NCBI RefSeq assembly: GCF_005503695.1
Contig: NZ_SCMU01000016.1
Coordinates: 1 to 58,358 of the forward strand
Length of the DNA: 58,358 nucleotides
Source of the DNA: Sphingopyxis sp. 2PD
GTDB taxonomy: Bacteria; Pseudomonadota; Alphaproteobacteria; Sphingomonadales; Sphingomonadaceae
Direction: 5' to 3'
In this document: positions 36,096-46,835 of the stretch, piece by piece
How positions within the stretch are numbered: position 1 is the stretch's first letter
Layout: each line of letters starts with the position of its first letter
The notes under the pieces: generated by a model
What the model was told of the DNA's origin: nothing
Databases searched by the model: none
Seen by the model: the letters and a program-made list of their open reading frames with translations, nothing else
Program-made: the position numbers and the translations under genes

Positions 36096-36339
36096 ACTGC
36101 GGACGAACCGTCATGGCGACGGGCATCCGGCGCGGCACAGCGCGGCGCGCATTTGTCCGGTGGATCGGCAGCGCGGAAACGGCGGGGTCCGATTCGGGTG
36201 ACGTGGCGACCGGGAAAGCGCCTTCGCCAAGCAGCGCCGACAGGATTGCGGTCTCGTTCGATTTCAGCATCGCCAGGATCACCGTGATGCCGAGGCCGAC
36301 GGCGAGGGCAAAGAGGAGTGCGGCTGCGACCTGAACCAT
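36079..36339 (-). CDS. Small membrane protein
   Basis: An 86-residue protein starting at an ATG with AAGGACAG upstream. One transmembrane helix (VQVAAALLFALAVGLGITVILAML in pieces) is followed by a cytoplasmic or periplasmic tail rich in Ala, Pro and Arg. I do not recognise it. It is divergent from rpsB and convergent, with overlap, to pssA. The frame stays open upstream to 36414, but those codons lack a ribosome site. Confidence 0.6.
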   Translation of the reverse strand: MVQVAAALLFALAVGLGITVILAMLKSNETAILSALLGEGAFPVATSPESDPAVSALPIHRTNARRAVPRRMPVAMTVRPQFSRAA

Positions 36340-36650
36340 GATCTGTCCTTCCGGGTTTTCGTTAACGAAACCTTTCCAACCAAAATGACGGTTTCGCTTG
36401 GCTTTTGGTTGCATGTTCTTGGTTTGTTCTCAACTGTTTTGCGACGAACCGAGTCAAATTGTCGCCGGATCGATCGACGCCGCGCGCCCGCGGCTCGTCG
36501 CAAAGCCGTGCTCGACGCTTGCTTTTGACCGCCAAGGCCGCTAACGGGCCGCCCATTCCACATGGAAGGCGCACATAAACCGGTGCCGGGATCGTCGCTT
36601 GCGACACCTGGTTCTTGCTTTCCAGAGGACCAACCGGAAGGAGAAAGACC
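36340..36650 (+). promoter_or_regulatory. Upstream region and leader of rpsB
   Basis: About 310 bases between a divergent small gene and rpsB. A 10-base inverted repeat, TTTGCGACGA at 36438-36447 and TCGTCGCAAA at 36495-36504, could form a leader structure or operator. The ribosome site GGAAGGAGA directly precedes the rpsB ATG. Many bacteria control rpsB by S2 binding to its leader. Whether this inverted repeat is such an element is inference; promoter boxes are not clear to me. Confidence 0.4.
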
Positions 36651-37475
<825 letters not shown>

Positions 37476-37487
37476 TCCGCTTTGCGC

Positions 37488-37534
37488 ATGACGGGACGGC
37501 GCGGCTCTGCCCGACGCTGTCCCGTCATCGTTTT
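37488..37534 (+). terminator. Hairpin between rpsB and tsf
   Basis: A perfect 10-base stem ATGACGGGAC / GTCCCGTCAT enclosing 21 bases, followed by CGTTTTG. It sits 13 bases after the rpsB stop, in the 133-base gap before tsf. It resembles an intrinsic terminator with partial read-through, which would give more S2 than elongation factor Ts mRNA. Confidence 0.6.
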
Positions 37535-37608
37535 GACTTGTCGTCCCGCCATGCGCGCGGACGTCCCGCGGGCCGAAACGGGCCCGCCCTTTTGGAAAGG
37601 AATATCCC

Positions 37609-38535
37609 ATGGCTGAAATTACGGCCGCTCTCGTCAAGGAACTGCGCGACCGCACCGGCGCCGGCATGATGGACTGCAAAAAGGCGCTTGCCGAAAATGG
37701 CGGCGACATCGAAGCGTCGATCGACTGGCTGCGCACCAAGGGTCTCGCCGCCGCCGCCAAGAAGGCTGGCCGCGTCGCCGCCGAAGGTCTCGTCGGCGTT
37801 GCCACCGATGGCACCCGCGGTGCGATGGTCGAAGTGAACAGCGAAACCGACTTCGTCGCCAAGAACGAACAATTCCAGGGCTTCGTCCGCGACGTCACCA
37901 ATGTCGCGCTCGCCGGCAGCATCACCGACATCGAAGCGCTGGGCGCCGCCGCTTATCCGACCGGCGGCACCGTCGCCGAGGCGCTGACCCAGAATATCGC
38001 CACGATCGGTGAGAACCAGTCGCTGCGCCGCACCGCGATCGTGTCGGTCGGCTCGGGCGTCGTGACCGGCTATGTCCACAATGCGGCTGCGCCCGGCATG
38101 GGCAAGATCGGCGTGCTCGTCGCGCTCGAATCGACCGCGGGCGCCGATGTGCTCGAACCGCTGGGCAAGCAGCTCGCGATGCACGTCGCCGCCGCGAACC
38201 CGCTGGCGCTGAACGGCGACGATCTCGACGCCGACCTCGTCGCGCGCGAACGCGCGATCGCCGAGGAAAAGGCCGCCCAGTCGGGCAAGCCCGCCGACAT
38301 CGTCGCCAAGATGGTCGACGGCGCGATCGCCAAGTTCCGCAAGGAAAATGCGCTGCTGTCGCAGCTCTTCGTGATGGACGGCAAGACCCCGGTTGCCGAA
38401 GTCGTGGCCGCTGCCGGCAAGGATGTCGGCGCGACGATCACGCTCAAGGGTTTCACCCGCTTCCAGCTCGGCGAAGGCATCGAGAAGGAAGAAAGCGATT
38501 TCGCGGCGGAAGTCGCGGCGGTCGCCGGCGTTTGA
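37609..38535 (+). CDS. tsf: Elongation factor Ts
   Basis: A 308-residue nucleotide exchange factor for EF-Tu. It opens with [26 protein letters not shown], the well-known signature of the family, followed by the N-terminal UBA-like domain and [11 protein letters not shown] in the core. The ribosome site is GGAAAGGAAT. It follows rpsB, as in most bacteria, and is followed by a large family D repeat before pyrH. Confidence 0.97.
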   Translation: MAEITAALVKELRDRTGAGMMDCKKALAENGGDIEASIDWLRTKGLAAAAKKAGRVAAEGLVGVATDGTRGAMVEVNSETDFVAKNEQFQGFVRDVTNVALAGSITDIEALGAAAYPTGGTVAEALTQNIATIGENQSLRRTAIVSVGSGVVTGYVHNAAAPGMGKIGVLVALESTAGADVLEPLGKQLAMHVAAANPLALNGDDLDADLVARERAIAEEKAAQSGKPADIVAKMVDGAIAKFRKENALLSQLFVMDGKTPVAEVVAAAGKDVGATITLKGFTRFQLGEGIEKEESDFAAEVAAVAGV

Positions 38536-38543
38536 TTGCCAAA

Positions 38544-38679
38544 TCCTCCCTGTGGCGAAGCCATGGGGAGGTGGCAGCGGCGTAGCCGCTGACGGAGGGG
38601 CCTTGGCGCAAGCGTCGCTGGCCCCTCCACCACCGCTTCGCGGCGGTCCCCCTCCCCACGGCTACGCCGCAGGGAGGAT
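38544..38679. repeat. Family D palindromic repeat (long)
   Basis: A 136-base structure with outer arms ATCCTCCCTG / CAGGGAGGAT and inner hairpins: GGCGAAGCC, GCGGCGTAGCCGC, and CACCACCGCTTCGCGGCGGT. It fills most of the gap between tsf and pyrH. A related but sequence-divergent copy lies before uppS, and another starts at the right window edge. It may act as a partial terminator or RNA-stability element inside the operon. Confidence 0.8.
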
Positions 38680-38767
38680 GGCGCGGCAGTCCGCTTGGCA
38701 ATGGCGCGCGCCTTCACTAGGGTGCGCGCCATTCGCGTATCTAATTCCCAAAGAGGTTCCCCCCGAC

Positions 38768-39499
38768 ATGGCTCTACCCGGCATGAAACGCATCTTGCTG
38801 AAACTGTCGGGCGAGGCGCTGATGGGATCGACCCCCTTCGGCATCGACCCCGAAACCGTCGCCAGCATGGCCGCCGAGGTCAAGGAAGCCAAGGATCGCG
38901 GGCTCGAAATCTGTCTCGTCATCGGCGGCGGCAACATCTTCCGCGGCATGGCGGGCGCTGCCAAGGGCATGGACCGGGCGCAGGCCGATTATATGGGCAT
39001 GCTTGCGACCGTGATGAACGCGCTGGCGATGCAGAATGCGCTCGAACAGCTGGGCGTCCAGACGCGCGTCCAGTCGGCGATCGAGATGGACAAGGTATGC
39101 GAGCCGGTGATCCGCCGCCGCGCCGAACGCCATCTGGAGAAGGGGCGCGTCGTGATCTTTGCTGCGGGGGTGGGCGCCCCCTATTTCACCACCGACAGCG
39201 GCGCCGCGCTGCGGGCCGCCGAGATGAAGTGCGATGCACTGCTCAAGGGTACCAGTGTCGATGGCGTCTATAATGCCGACCCCAAAAAGGATAAGTCCGC
39301 GGTCCGTTACGACACGCTGAGCTACGACCGGGTGCTCGCCGACAATCTGAAGGTGATGGACGCGAGCGCGGTGGCGCTGTGCCGCGACAATCAGATCCCG
39401 ATCGTCGTATTCAACATTCGCGAAGCCGGCAATCTGGCGCGCGTGCTGGCGGGCGAGGGGGTTTCGACCGTCGTCACCGATGCCGCCGCGACCGCCTGA
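38768..39499 (+). CDS. pyrH: UMP kinase
   Basis: A 243-residue hexameric UMP kinase of the amino-acid kinase fold. It phosphorylates UMP to UDP for RNA, DNA and cell-wall precursors. Visible signatures: [55 protein letters not shown], and [14 protein letters not shown]. An ATG five codons further in is a possible alternative start, but the first gives the usual length. Confidence 0.96.
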   Translation: MALPGMKRILLKLSGEALMGSTPFGIDPETVASMAAEVKEAKDRGLEICLVIGGGNIFRGMAGAAKGMDRAQADYMGMLATVMNALAMQNALEQLGVQTRVQSAIEMDKVCEPVIRRRAERHLEKGRVVIFAAGVGAPYFTTDSGAALRAAEMKCDALLKGTSVDGVYNADPKKDKSAVRYDTLSYDRVLADNLKVMDASAVALCRDNQIPIVVFNIREAGNLARVLAGEGVSTVVTDAAATA

Positions 39500-39525
39500 G
39501 CCAAAGCAAAAGAGAGGACAAGACG

Positions 39526-40080
39526 ATGGCGAAATATGACAAGGCCGACCTCGAACGCCGCATGCACGGCGCGGTCGAATCGCTGAAAAGCGACCTTTCG
39601 GGCCTGCGCACCGGGCGCGCGCACACCGCGCTGCTCGATCCGGTGACGGTCGAGGTTTACGGCAGCCACATGCCGCTCAACCAGGTCGCGTCGGTCAGCG
39701 CGCCCGAACCGCGCATGCTGTCGGTGCAGGTGTGGGACAAATCGAACGTCGGCCCGGTCGACAAGGCAATCCGCTCGGCCGGGCTCGGGCTCAACCCAAT
39801 CGTCGACGGCCAGATGCTGCGCCTGCCGATCCCTGAAATGACGCAGGAGCGCCGCAAGGAGCTGTCGAAGCTCGCCGGCCAATATGCCGAAAAGGCGCGC
39901 GTTGCAGTGCGCAACGTCCGCCGCGACGGCATGGACAATCTGAAGGCCGACGAGAATAAGAAGGAAATCAGCGAGGACGAGCGCAAGCGCGCCGAGACCG
40001 AGGTCCAGAAGCTGACCGACGCGACGATCGCCGAAATCGATGCCGCCGCGGCTGCCAAGGAAAAGGAAATCCTGGGCTAA
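39526..40080 (+). CDS. frr: Ribosome recycling factor
   Basis: A 184-residue factor that splits post-termination ribosomes together with EF-G. The two-domain pattern is clear: [33 protein letters not shown], and the long helical arm with [13 protein letters not shown] and [19 protein letters not shown]. The ribosome site is AGAGAGGA. It follows pyrH by 26 bases in the classic order. Confidence 0.97.
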   Translation: MAKYDKADLERRMHGAVESLKSDLSGLRTGRAHTALLDPVTVEVYGSHMPLNQVASVSAPEPRMLSVQVWDKSNVGPVDKAIRSAGLGLNPIVDGQMLRLPIPEMTQERRKELSKLAGQYAEKARVAVRNVRRDGMDNLKADENKKEISEDERKRAETEVQKLTDATIAEIDAAAAAKEKEILG

Positions 40081-40107
40081 GCCGATGCGCGACGGTGCCG
40101 CCATCGC

Positions 40108-40238
40108 GATCCTCCCCGGAACGGGGAGGGGGACCATGCGAAGCATGGTGGGGGGGCACCCTCTATCATACGCCGCGCGTGGCCTCGCGTGCCCCTCCAC
40201 CACCTTCGGTGGTCCCCCTCCCCGTTCCGGGGAGGATC
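40108..40238. repeat. Family D palindromic repeat carrying the uppS ribosome site
   Basis: Outer arms GATCCTCCCCGGAACGGGGA and its complement at the right end bracket inner hairpins GACCATGCGAAGCATGGT and CACCACCTTCGGTGGT. It fills the frr-uppS gap completely. Its last bases, GGGGAGGATC, end one base before the uppS ATG, so the repeat contains the Shine-Dalgarno sequence. The same arm starts again at 58339. Confidence 0.85.
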
Positions 40239-40239
40239 T
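40229..40239 (+). promoter_or_regulatory. uppS ribosome binding site within a repeat arm
   Basis: GGGGAGG stands five bases before the uppS ATG and is part of the right arm of the family D repeat. If the long hairpin forms in the mRNA, the binding site would be base-paired with the left arm near 40110-40128. Initiation could then depend on translation or processing upstream. The overlap is seen; the control is inferred. Confidence 0.6.
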
Positions 40240-40917
<678 letters not shown>

Positions 40918-40948
40918 GGTGATGGACCATGCTTCGAACCAAGCACCG

Positions 40949-41052
40949 TTCCCCCGCGAAGGCGGGGGTCCATCACCGATCCCCTCGAAATTCGACCAGC
41001 GGCAGCGAAACGGAGAGAGGGCAGGTGATGGACCCCCGCCTTCGCGGGTGAA
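40949..41052. repeat. Family B palindromic repeat pair
   Basis: Inverted units TTCCCCCGCGAAGGCGGGGG with a flanking TCCATCACC, and GGTGATGGA followed by the complementary unit, face each other across about 45 bases. It lies in the 185-base gap between uppS and cdsA. The left unit has a perfect 7-base stem with a GAAG loop; the right one is slightly shortened. Confidence 0.85.
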
Positions 41053-41102
41053 CGGGTTGATTTATTTGGATTTGGTTGGTCAAGGCGGGGAAGTGTGAAG
41101 TC

Positions 41103-41780
41103 ATGACTACCGCGACAAAATCGGACCTGTGGACCCGGATCGGGTCGGCGATCATCCTGTTCGCGATCGCGGGCACCGCGCTGTGGTTCGGCGGGCTGGC
41201 GTTCGGCTTGCTCCTGCTCGTCGGCGGCGCGCTTGTGCTGGTCGAGTGGTTTCAGCTCGTCAAGCGGATGACACTTGGCGGCGGCGCGAAGGCCGCGCTG
41301 AACGCGCTCGGCCCGATCCTCGTGCTCGGCGCGATGGCGGGGCTGTGGTTCATCCGCGACCAGCTCGGCATGACCGCGGCGCTGTGGGTATTCGGCATGG
41401 TGTGGGCGACCGACATCGGCGCTTATTTCGCGGGTCGCGCCTTCGGCGGCGCGCGCCTCGCGCCCAAAATCAGCCCGTCGAAAACCTGGTCGGGGCTGGT
41501 CGGCGGCATGGTCGCCGCGCTGATCGCCAGCGCCACCATCGGCGACCGCGCCGGCATCGCCGGCGTGCCGCTGTGGATCGGCCTGTTCATGGGGCTGCTC
41601 GCGCAAATGGGCGACCTCGCGCAAAGCTGGATGAAGCGCCGCGCGGGCGTCAAGGATTCGGGCAAGCTCATCCCCGGCCACGGCGGATTGTTCGACCGCG
41701 TCGACGGCGTGCTGCCCGTGGCGCTGCTGCTCGGCGCGCTGGCGTATCTCGGGCAACTCAGCGTCGGGACGGCGGGCTGA
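41103..41780 (+). CDS. cdsA: Phosphatidate cytidylyltransferase
   Basis: A 225-residue membrane enzyme that makes CDP-diacylglycerol from phosphatidate and CTP, the substrate of pssA in this same window. Six to seven hydrophobic segments are followed by the CdsA signature: ISPSKTWSGLVGG and GDLAQSWMKRRAGVKDSGK with PGHGGLFDRVDG. It is one base away from the dxr gene. A TTG nine codons upstream is in frame, but the ATG has AAGGCGGGGAAG before it. Confidence 0.95.
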   Translation: MTTATKSDLWTRIGSAIILFAIAGTALWFGGLAFGLLLLVGGALVLVEWFQLVKRMTLGGGAKAALNALGPILVLGAMAGLWFIRDQLGMTAALWVFGMVWATDIGAYFAGRAFGGARLAPKISPSKTWSGLVGGMVAALIASATIGDRAGIAGVPLWIGLFMGLLAQMGDLAQSWMKRRAGVKDSGKLIPGHGGLFDRVDGVLPVALLLGALAYLGQLSVGTAG

Positions 41781-41781
41781 C

Positions 41782-42948
41782 ATGACGCAGCGCCGCCTTT
41801 CGCTGTTCGGCGCCACTGGGTCGGTGGGGCAATCGACCCTCGACCTGGTGCGGCGCGACGGCGCGGCGTGGCGGGTCAACGTGCTCACCGCGAACAGCGA
41901 CGTCGCCGAACTGGCACGGCTCGCCCGGGAATTTCGCCCCGATGTCGCGGTGATCGCCGATGCGGCGCGCTTTGGCGAGCTTCGCGATGCGCTGGCCGAC
42001 ACCGACATCGACGTTGCGGCCGGAGCCGATGCCTTGGTCGAGGCCGCGCAGCGCCCGACCGATCTGGTCATGGCGGCGATCGTCGGCACCGCAGGGCTCG
42101 CCCCGACGATGGCAGCGCTGGCCGCCGGGTACGATGTTGCGCTCGCCAACAAGGAAGCACTGGTATCGGCGGGCGAATTGATGACCGCCGTTGCGCGGAC
42201 CTCCGGCGCCACCATCCTGCCGGTCGACAGCGAGCATAATGCGATCTTCCAATGTCTCGCTGGCGGCAAGATCGAACAGGTGCGTCGCATCATCCTGACC
42301 GCGAGCGGTGGCCCGTTCCGCACGATGAGCGCCGATAAAATGGCGGCCGTCACCCCGGCGCAGGCGGTCGCGCACCCCAACTGGTCGATGGGGGCCAAGA
42401 TCAGCGTCGATTCGGCGACGATGATGAACAAGGGGCTCGAACTGATCGAGGCGCATCACCTGTTCCCCGTCGGGCTCGACCGCATCGAAATCCTCGTCCA
42501 CCCGCAATCGGTGATCCACAGCCTTGTCGAATATATCGACTGCTCGACGCTCGCGCAGCTCGGCTCGCCTGACATGCGCATCCCGATCGCCAGCGCGCTC
42601 GCCTGGCCGCAACGGATGGCGACGCCGTGCGCGCCGCTCGACCTCGCGGCGATCGCGCGGCTCGATTTCGAGGCGCCCGACGAGGTGCGTTTTCCCGCGA
42701 CCGCGCTCTGCCGCGCCGCGATCGCCGCAGGCGGCGCGCGCCCGGCGCAGCTCAACGCCGCGAACGAGGTGGCGGTGGCCGCCTTCCTTGCGGGTCGCAT
42801 CGCTTTTCCGGCAATCGTCGATACGGTGCGCCGCGTGATCGACGCCGATGCACCCGCCGCGCCGTCATCGCTTCAAGATATATTCAGCGTCGATGCCGCA
42901 TCGCGTTCGGCTGCCCAACGCTTTGTGGACCAATATGAACATGCTTGA
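41782..42948 (+). CDS. dxr: 1-deoxy-D-xylulose 5-phosphate reductoisomerase
   Basis: A 388-residue enzyme of the MEP pathway for isoprenoids. It supplies isopentenyl units for UppS and quinones. The NADPH motif GATGSVGQSTLDLV is at the N-terminus. The metal and substrate regions are ALANKEALVSAGE, LPVDSEHNAIFQ, ASGGPFR and NWSMGAKISVDSATMMNKGLE in pieces. The C-terminal helical domain is complete. Its 3' end overlaps the rseP start by 14 bases. Confidence 0.96.
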   Translation: MTQRRLSLFGATGSVGQSTLDLVRRDGAAWRVNVLTANSDVAELARLAREFRPDVAVIADAARFGELRDALADTDIDVAAGADALVEAAQRPTDLVMAAIVGTAGLAPTMAALAAGYDVALANKEALVSAGELMTAVARTSGATILPVDSEHNAIFQCLAGGKIEQVRRIILTASGGPFRTMSADKMAAVTPAQAVAHPNWSMGAKISVDSATMMNKGLELIEAHHLFPVGLDRIEILVHPQSVIHSLVEYIDCSTLAQLGSPDMRIPIASALAWPQRMATPCAPLDLAAIARLDFEAPDEVRFPATALCRAAIAAGGARPAQLNAANEVAVAAFLAGRIAFPAIVDTVRRVIDADAPAAPSSLQDIFSVDAASRSAAQRFVDQYEHA

Positions 42949-44071
42949 CGTTCCGCTTTGGCTTTATCCGATCGCATTTCTGGCGGTGCTCGGCCCGCTC
43001 GTGTTCGTGCACGAATATGGCCATTACATCGTCGGACGCTGGTGCGGGGTGAAGGCTGATACCTTCTCGATCGGCTTTGGGCGCAAGATCGTCAGCTGGA
43101 CCGACAAGCGCGGCACCGAATGGAAGATCGGTTGGCTGCCGCTCGGCGGCTATGTCCAGTTCGCCGGCGACCGCGATGCGGTCAGCCAGCCGGACGCCGA
43201 GTGGCAGCATCTGCCCGCCGAACAGAAATCGCACACTTTTCCCGCGCAGCCGGTGTGGAAACGCGCGCTGATCGTCGCGGCGGGGCCCGTGACCAATTTC
43301 CTGTTCGCCATATTGATCCTTGCGGGCTTTGCCTGGGTGGGCGGAACGCTAGTGACGCCCCCCGTTGCGGGCGGGATCGAGGCGGGATCAGCGGCGGACG
43401 CCGCTGGCCTGCGTCCGGGCGACCGGATCGTCGCGATCGATGGGCGCAGCATCGACGTATTCAGCGATATTCCGATGGCGGTCGCCCACCGTCCGGGCGA
43501 AACGATGCAGGTCCGCGTCGCCAGCGGTGGCAGCGAACGGACGATCGCGCTGACCCCGCGGCTGGTCAAAGACAAGGATCCCTTTGGCAAGGAATATGAA
43601 CGGGCGATCATCGGGCTGGCGCCGCCGCCGGTTCAGATCCAGTCGGTCAGCTTGCTCGAGGCGCCCGCCGTCGGCTTGCGCCAGACCTGGCAGATCGTCC
43701 GCCAGACCGGCGAGGTGCTCGGCCAGTTCCTGACCGGGCGCCGGTCGATCAAGGACATGAACGGCCCTGTCAAGATTGCCGAAGTGTCGGGGCAGGCGGC
43801 CACGCTGGGGCTGGCGTCGCTGATATTCTTCATCGCGCTGATTTCCATCAATCTGGGGTTCATCAACCTCTTGCCATTGCCCATGCTTGATGGAGGCCAT
43901 TTGCTTTTCTACGCCTATGAGGCTGTGCGGCGCCGCCCGGCGCCTGCGCAGGCACAGGAATGGGCGTTTCGATTCGGCTTTGCGGCGATCGTCACGCTGA
44001 TGCTGGTCGTGACTTTCAACGATTTGGGCTCATTGGGCCTGTGGGACGGGATCGCGCGCTTGATTGGCTAG
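42935..44071 (+). CDS. rseP: RIP metalloprotease RseP
   Basis: A 378-residue site-2 protease of the inner membrane that cleaves anti-sigma factors and signal-peptide remnants. The zinc motif is HEYGH at residues 26-30, with the third ligand in LLPLPMLDGGHLLFY. One PDZ domain (AGSAADAAGLRPGDRIVAIDG) is visible between the membrane segments, whereas E. coli RseP has two. The start overlaps dxr; a second ATG two codons on is equally possible. It is followed directly by bamA, as is usual. Confidence 0.95.
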   Translation: MNMLDVPLWLYPIAFLAVLGPLVFVHEYGHYIVGRWCGVKADTFSIGFGRKIVSWTDKRGTEWKIGWLPLGGYVQFAGDRDAVSQPDAEWQHLPAEQKSHTFPAQPVWKRALIVAAGPVTNFLFAILILAGFAWVGGTLVTPPVAGGIEAGSAADAAGLRPGDRIVAIDGRSIDVFSDIPMAVAHRPGETMQVRVASGGSERTIALTPRLVKDKDPFGKEYERAIIGLAPPPVQIQSVSLLEAPAVGLRQTWQIVRQTGEVLGQFLTGRRSIKDMNGPVKIAEVSGQAATLGLASLIFFIALISINLGFINLLPLPMLDGGHLLFYAYEAVRRRPAPAQAQEWAFRFGFAAIVTLMLVVTFNDLGSLGLWDGIARLIG

Positions 44072-44144
44072 CGAGTCTGGGGCAGGGAGTTGCGCGCGAA
44101 CCCGCGGTCAGGCGGGCTTGGCGCTTTTGAGTTATTTTTTCGGG

Positions 44145-46835
44145 ATGAACAGCGTGGCTTCACACAAATTCTCGGCGCGGACACAGCTGTCGGCCCTCCT
44201 TTTGGCAGGAACGATGCTCGGAGCGCCGGTGATGGCGCAGGAGGTCGCGCCGCCGACCGTCCCAGCGCCCGTTCCCGAAGCGGCGCCCGCCGCGACCACG
44301 GTCCAGTCGATCACCATCGTCGGCAACCAGCGGCTCGAGGCGCAGACAATCCTGTCGTACCTTCGCCTGCGCGTCGGTCAGCGTTATGACCGGTCGATCC
44401 TTGACCAGGCCTTGAAGGACCTTGCCGCGACCGAGCTGTTCAAGGATTTCCAGATCACCGACAACAATGGTGCGCTGACGATCGAGGTCACCGAAAACCC
44501 GGTGATCAACCGCGTCATCCTGGAAGGCAACAAGCGCCTGAAGGAAGACAAGATCCGCCCCGAGATCAAGCTCGCGCCGCGCCAGATCTTCACCCGCTCA
44601 AAGGTCCGCGCCGACGTCGCGCGCATCATCGAACTCTACAAGCGGCAGGGCCGCTTCGCCGCGACCGTCGAGCCCAAGATGGTGTCGCTCGACCAGAACC
44701 GCGTCGACGTCGTGTTCGAAATCAACGAAGGGCCGAAGTCGAAGGTTCGCCAGATCAGCATCATCGGCAACGAAAAGTTCAGCGACGGTGACCTGAAGGA
44801 CGAGATGGCGACCAAGGAGTCGGGACTGCTGACGATCCTGTCGTCGAACACCAGCTACGACCCCGATCGCCTGGCCTATGACCAGCAGAAGCTGCGTCTG
44901 TTCTACCTGCAGAACGGCTATGCCGATTTCCGCGTCATTTCGGCGGTCGCCGAGCTGACCAGCAACAAGCAGGACTTCATCATCACCTATGTGGTCGAGG
45001 AAGGCGAACGCTACAAATTCGGCGACGTCGATGTGAAGAGCGAATTGCGCGATTTCCAGCCCGAGATGCTGAAGACGCTGCTGCCGATGAAAACGGGCGA
45101 CTGGTATGATGCCAAGCTGGTCGAGGACACGGTCGAAAGCCTGAGCGAAACCGCCGGTCTGTTCGGCTATGCCTTTGCCGACATCAATCCCGAATTCCGC
45201 CGCGACGCCGAAACGCGGACGATGCAGATCACCTTCAACGTGGCCGAAAGCCCGCGTACCTATGTGGAGCGCATCGACGTCAACGGCAACACGCTGACCC
45301 ACGACAAGGTCGTGCGCCGCGAATTCCGTTTGAACGAAGGTGACGCCTTCAACAGCTTCGGCATCAAGCGTACCGAAAACCGCATCAACAGTCTGGGTTA
45401 TTTCCAGGAAAATCTCGAGATCGAGCGCAAGGAGGGCAGCGCCCCCGACCGCATCATCCTGGAAACCAATGTCGAGGAAAAGCCGACCGGCGAATTGTCG
45501 CTGTCCGCGGGTTTCTCGTCGATCGAGAATTTCCTGCTCCAGGCGTCGATCCGCCAGCGCAACTTCCGCGGCCTCGGCCAGCAGTTGCAGGCTTCGGTCA
45601 ACTATTCGAGCTATTCGAAGTCGGTGGAGCTCGGCTTTACCGAACCCTATCTGTTCGACCGCAATATCTCGGTCGGCGGCAGCATCTATCGCCGCGATTT
45701 GAACTCGTTCAACTTCATCAACAATGATCGCCAGACGACGTTCCAGCAGGTGACCACCGGGTTCCAGCTCAACGCCGGCGTGCCGCTCACCGAATTCATG
45801 TCCTTCTTCGGACGTTACAGCCTGAATTATGACGATGTGACGCTCGACCGCGGCATCTATTTCTTCGGCAACCAGTGCGACCCGCTCGTCGCCGGGCGCT
45901 ATCTGTGCGACGCGATCGGCAAGCGCACGACCTCGCTCATCGGTTACACGCTCGCCTATGACGACCGCGACAATCGCATCCGTCCGACGCGCGGCCAGTC
46001 GCTGTCCTTGAGCCAGGATTTCGCGGGCCTTGGCGGCAGCGTCAAATATGTCCGCACCCGCGCCAATGCGTCGAAGCACTTCAACCTGGGTAGCCGTTTC
46101 GTCCTCAACGTGTCGGCCGAGGGCGGCTATATCTATCCCTTCGGCAGCGCCCCGACCCCGGGCAGCGACAAGGTGCGCCTGACCGACCGCTTCTTCCTCG
46201 GCGAACCGCAGATGCGCGGTTTCGACATTCGCGGCGTCGGCCCCCGCGTGATCCGCTATTCGGTCGACAATACCGACCCCGCCAATCCGATCGTGATCAC
46301 CGAGGGCGACCGCGACCGGGGTCAGATCGACGACGCGCTCGGCGGCCGCGCTTATTATCAGGGCCGCCTGGAACTCGACATCCCGCTCGGCACCGGGGCC
46401 AAGGAACTGGGGCTGCGGCCGTCGATCTTCCTCGACGTCGGTTCGGTGTTCAGCGTGAAACGACCGACGCTGACCACGCTCGCCAATTTCCGCGAAACCA
46501 ACCCCGCCGCGCCGGGCTTTGGCCTGATCAAGTCGCTGTGCCGCAACGCGACGACGGGAACCAGCCAGTTCGCCGATGAAACGACGACGACGCCGCCGGG
46601 CGGCGTGCCGACGGGCACCGGCCAATATACCAGCTGTCCGACCGGCTTCTCGCGCCTCGATCCGTTCGAGGAACGCTTCTTTGGCGACAGCTGGATGCCG
46701 CGCGTTGCGATCGGCGCCGGGGTCAACTGGAACTCCCCCTTCGGTCCCTTCCGGATCGACTTCGCTTACGCCCTTCGCAAAGAAGAGGGCGATGATACCA
46801 AACGCTTCTCATTCAACGTAGGAACCCAATTCTAA
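44145..46835 (+). CDS. bamA: Outer membrane protein assembly factor BamA
   Basis: An 896-residue Omp85 protein, the core of the machine that inserts beta-barrels into the outer membrane. A signal peptide ends at APVMAQ. Five POTRA domains follow (first at SITIVGNQRLEAQTIL; others at VNRVILEGNKRL, RQISIIGNEKFSDGD, YVERIDVNGNTLT in part). The barrel contains the VRGFDIRGVGPR-type lid motif (here MRGFDIRGVGPR) and ends in ...FNVGTQF. Two cysteine pairs lie in predicted loops (QCDPLVAGRYLCD; LCRNATTG ... YTSCPTG). I chose the ATG with the signal peptide. Confidence 0.96.
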   Translation: MNSVASHKFSARTQLSALLLAGTMLGAPVMAQEVAPPTVPAPVPEAAPAATTVQSITIVGNQRLEAQTILSYLRLRVGQRYDRSILDQALKDLAATELFKDFQITDNNGALTIEVTENPVINRVILEGNKRLKEDKIRPEIKLAPRQIFTRSKVRADVARIIELYKRQGRFAATVEPKMVSLDQNRVDVVFEINEGPKSKVRQISIIGNEKFSDGDLKDEMATKESGLLTILSSNTSYDPDRLAYDQQKLRLFYLQNGYADFRVISAVAELTSNKQDFIITYVVEEGERYKFGDVDVKSELRDFQPEMLKTLLPMKTGDWYDAKLVEDTVESLSETAGLFGYAFADINPEFRRDAETRTMQITFNVAESPRTYVERIDVNGNTLTHDKVVRREFRLNEGDAFNSFGIKRTENRINSLGYFQENLEIERKEGSAPDRIILETNVEEKPTGELSLSAGFSSIENFLLQASIRQRNFRGLGQQLQASVNYSSYSKSVELGFTEPYLFDRNISVGGSIYRRDLNSFNFINNDRQTTFQQVTTGFQLNAGVPLTEFMSFFGRYSLNYDDVTLDRGIYFFGNQCDPLVAGRYLCDAIGKRTTSLIGYTLAYDDRDNRIRPTRGQSLSLSQDFAGLGGSVKYVRTRANASKHFNLGSRFVLNVSAEGGYIYPFGSAPTPGSDKVRLTDRFFLGEPQMRGFDIRGVGPRVIRYSVDNTDPANPIVITEGDRDRGQIDDALGGRAYYQGRLELDIPLGTGAKELGLRPSIFLDVGSVFSVKRPTLTTLANFRETNPAAPGFGLIKSLCRNATTGTSQFADETTTTPPGGVPTGTGQYTSCPTGFSRLDPFEERFFGDSWMPRVAIGAGVNWNSPFGPFRIDFAYALRKEEGDDTKRFSFNVGTQF

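Noticed and set aside
44598..46625. 675-codon open frame on the minus strand
   Set aside because: Antisense to bamA; no motif and biased composition.
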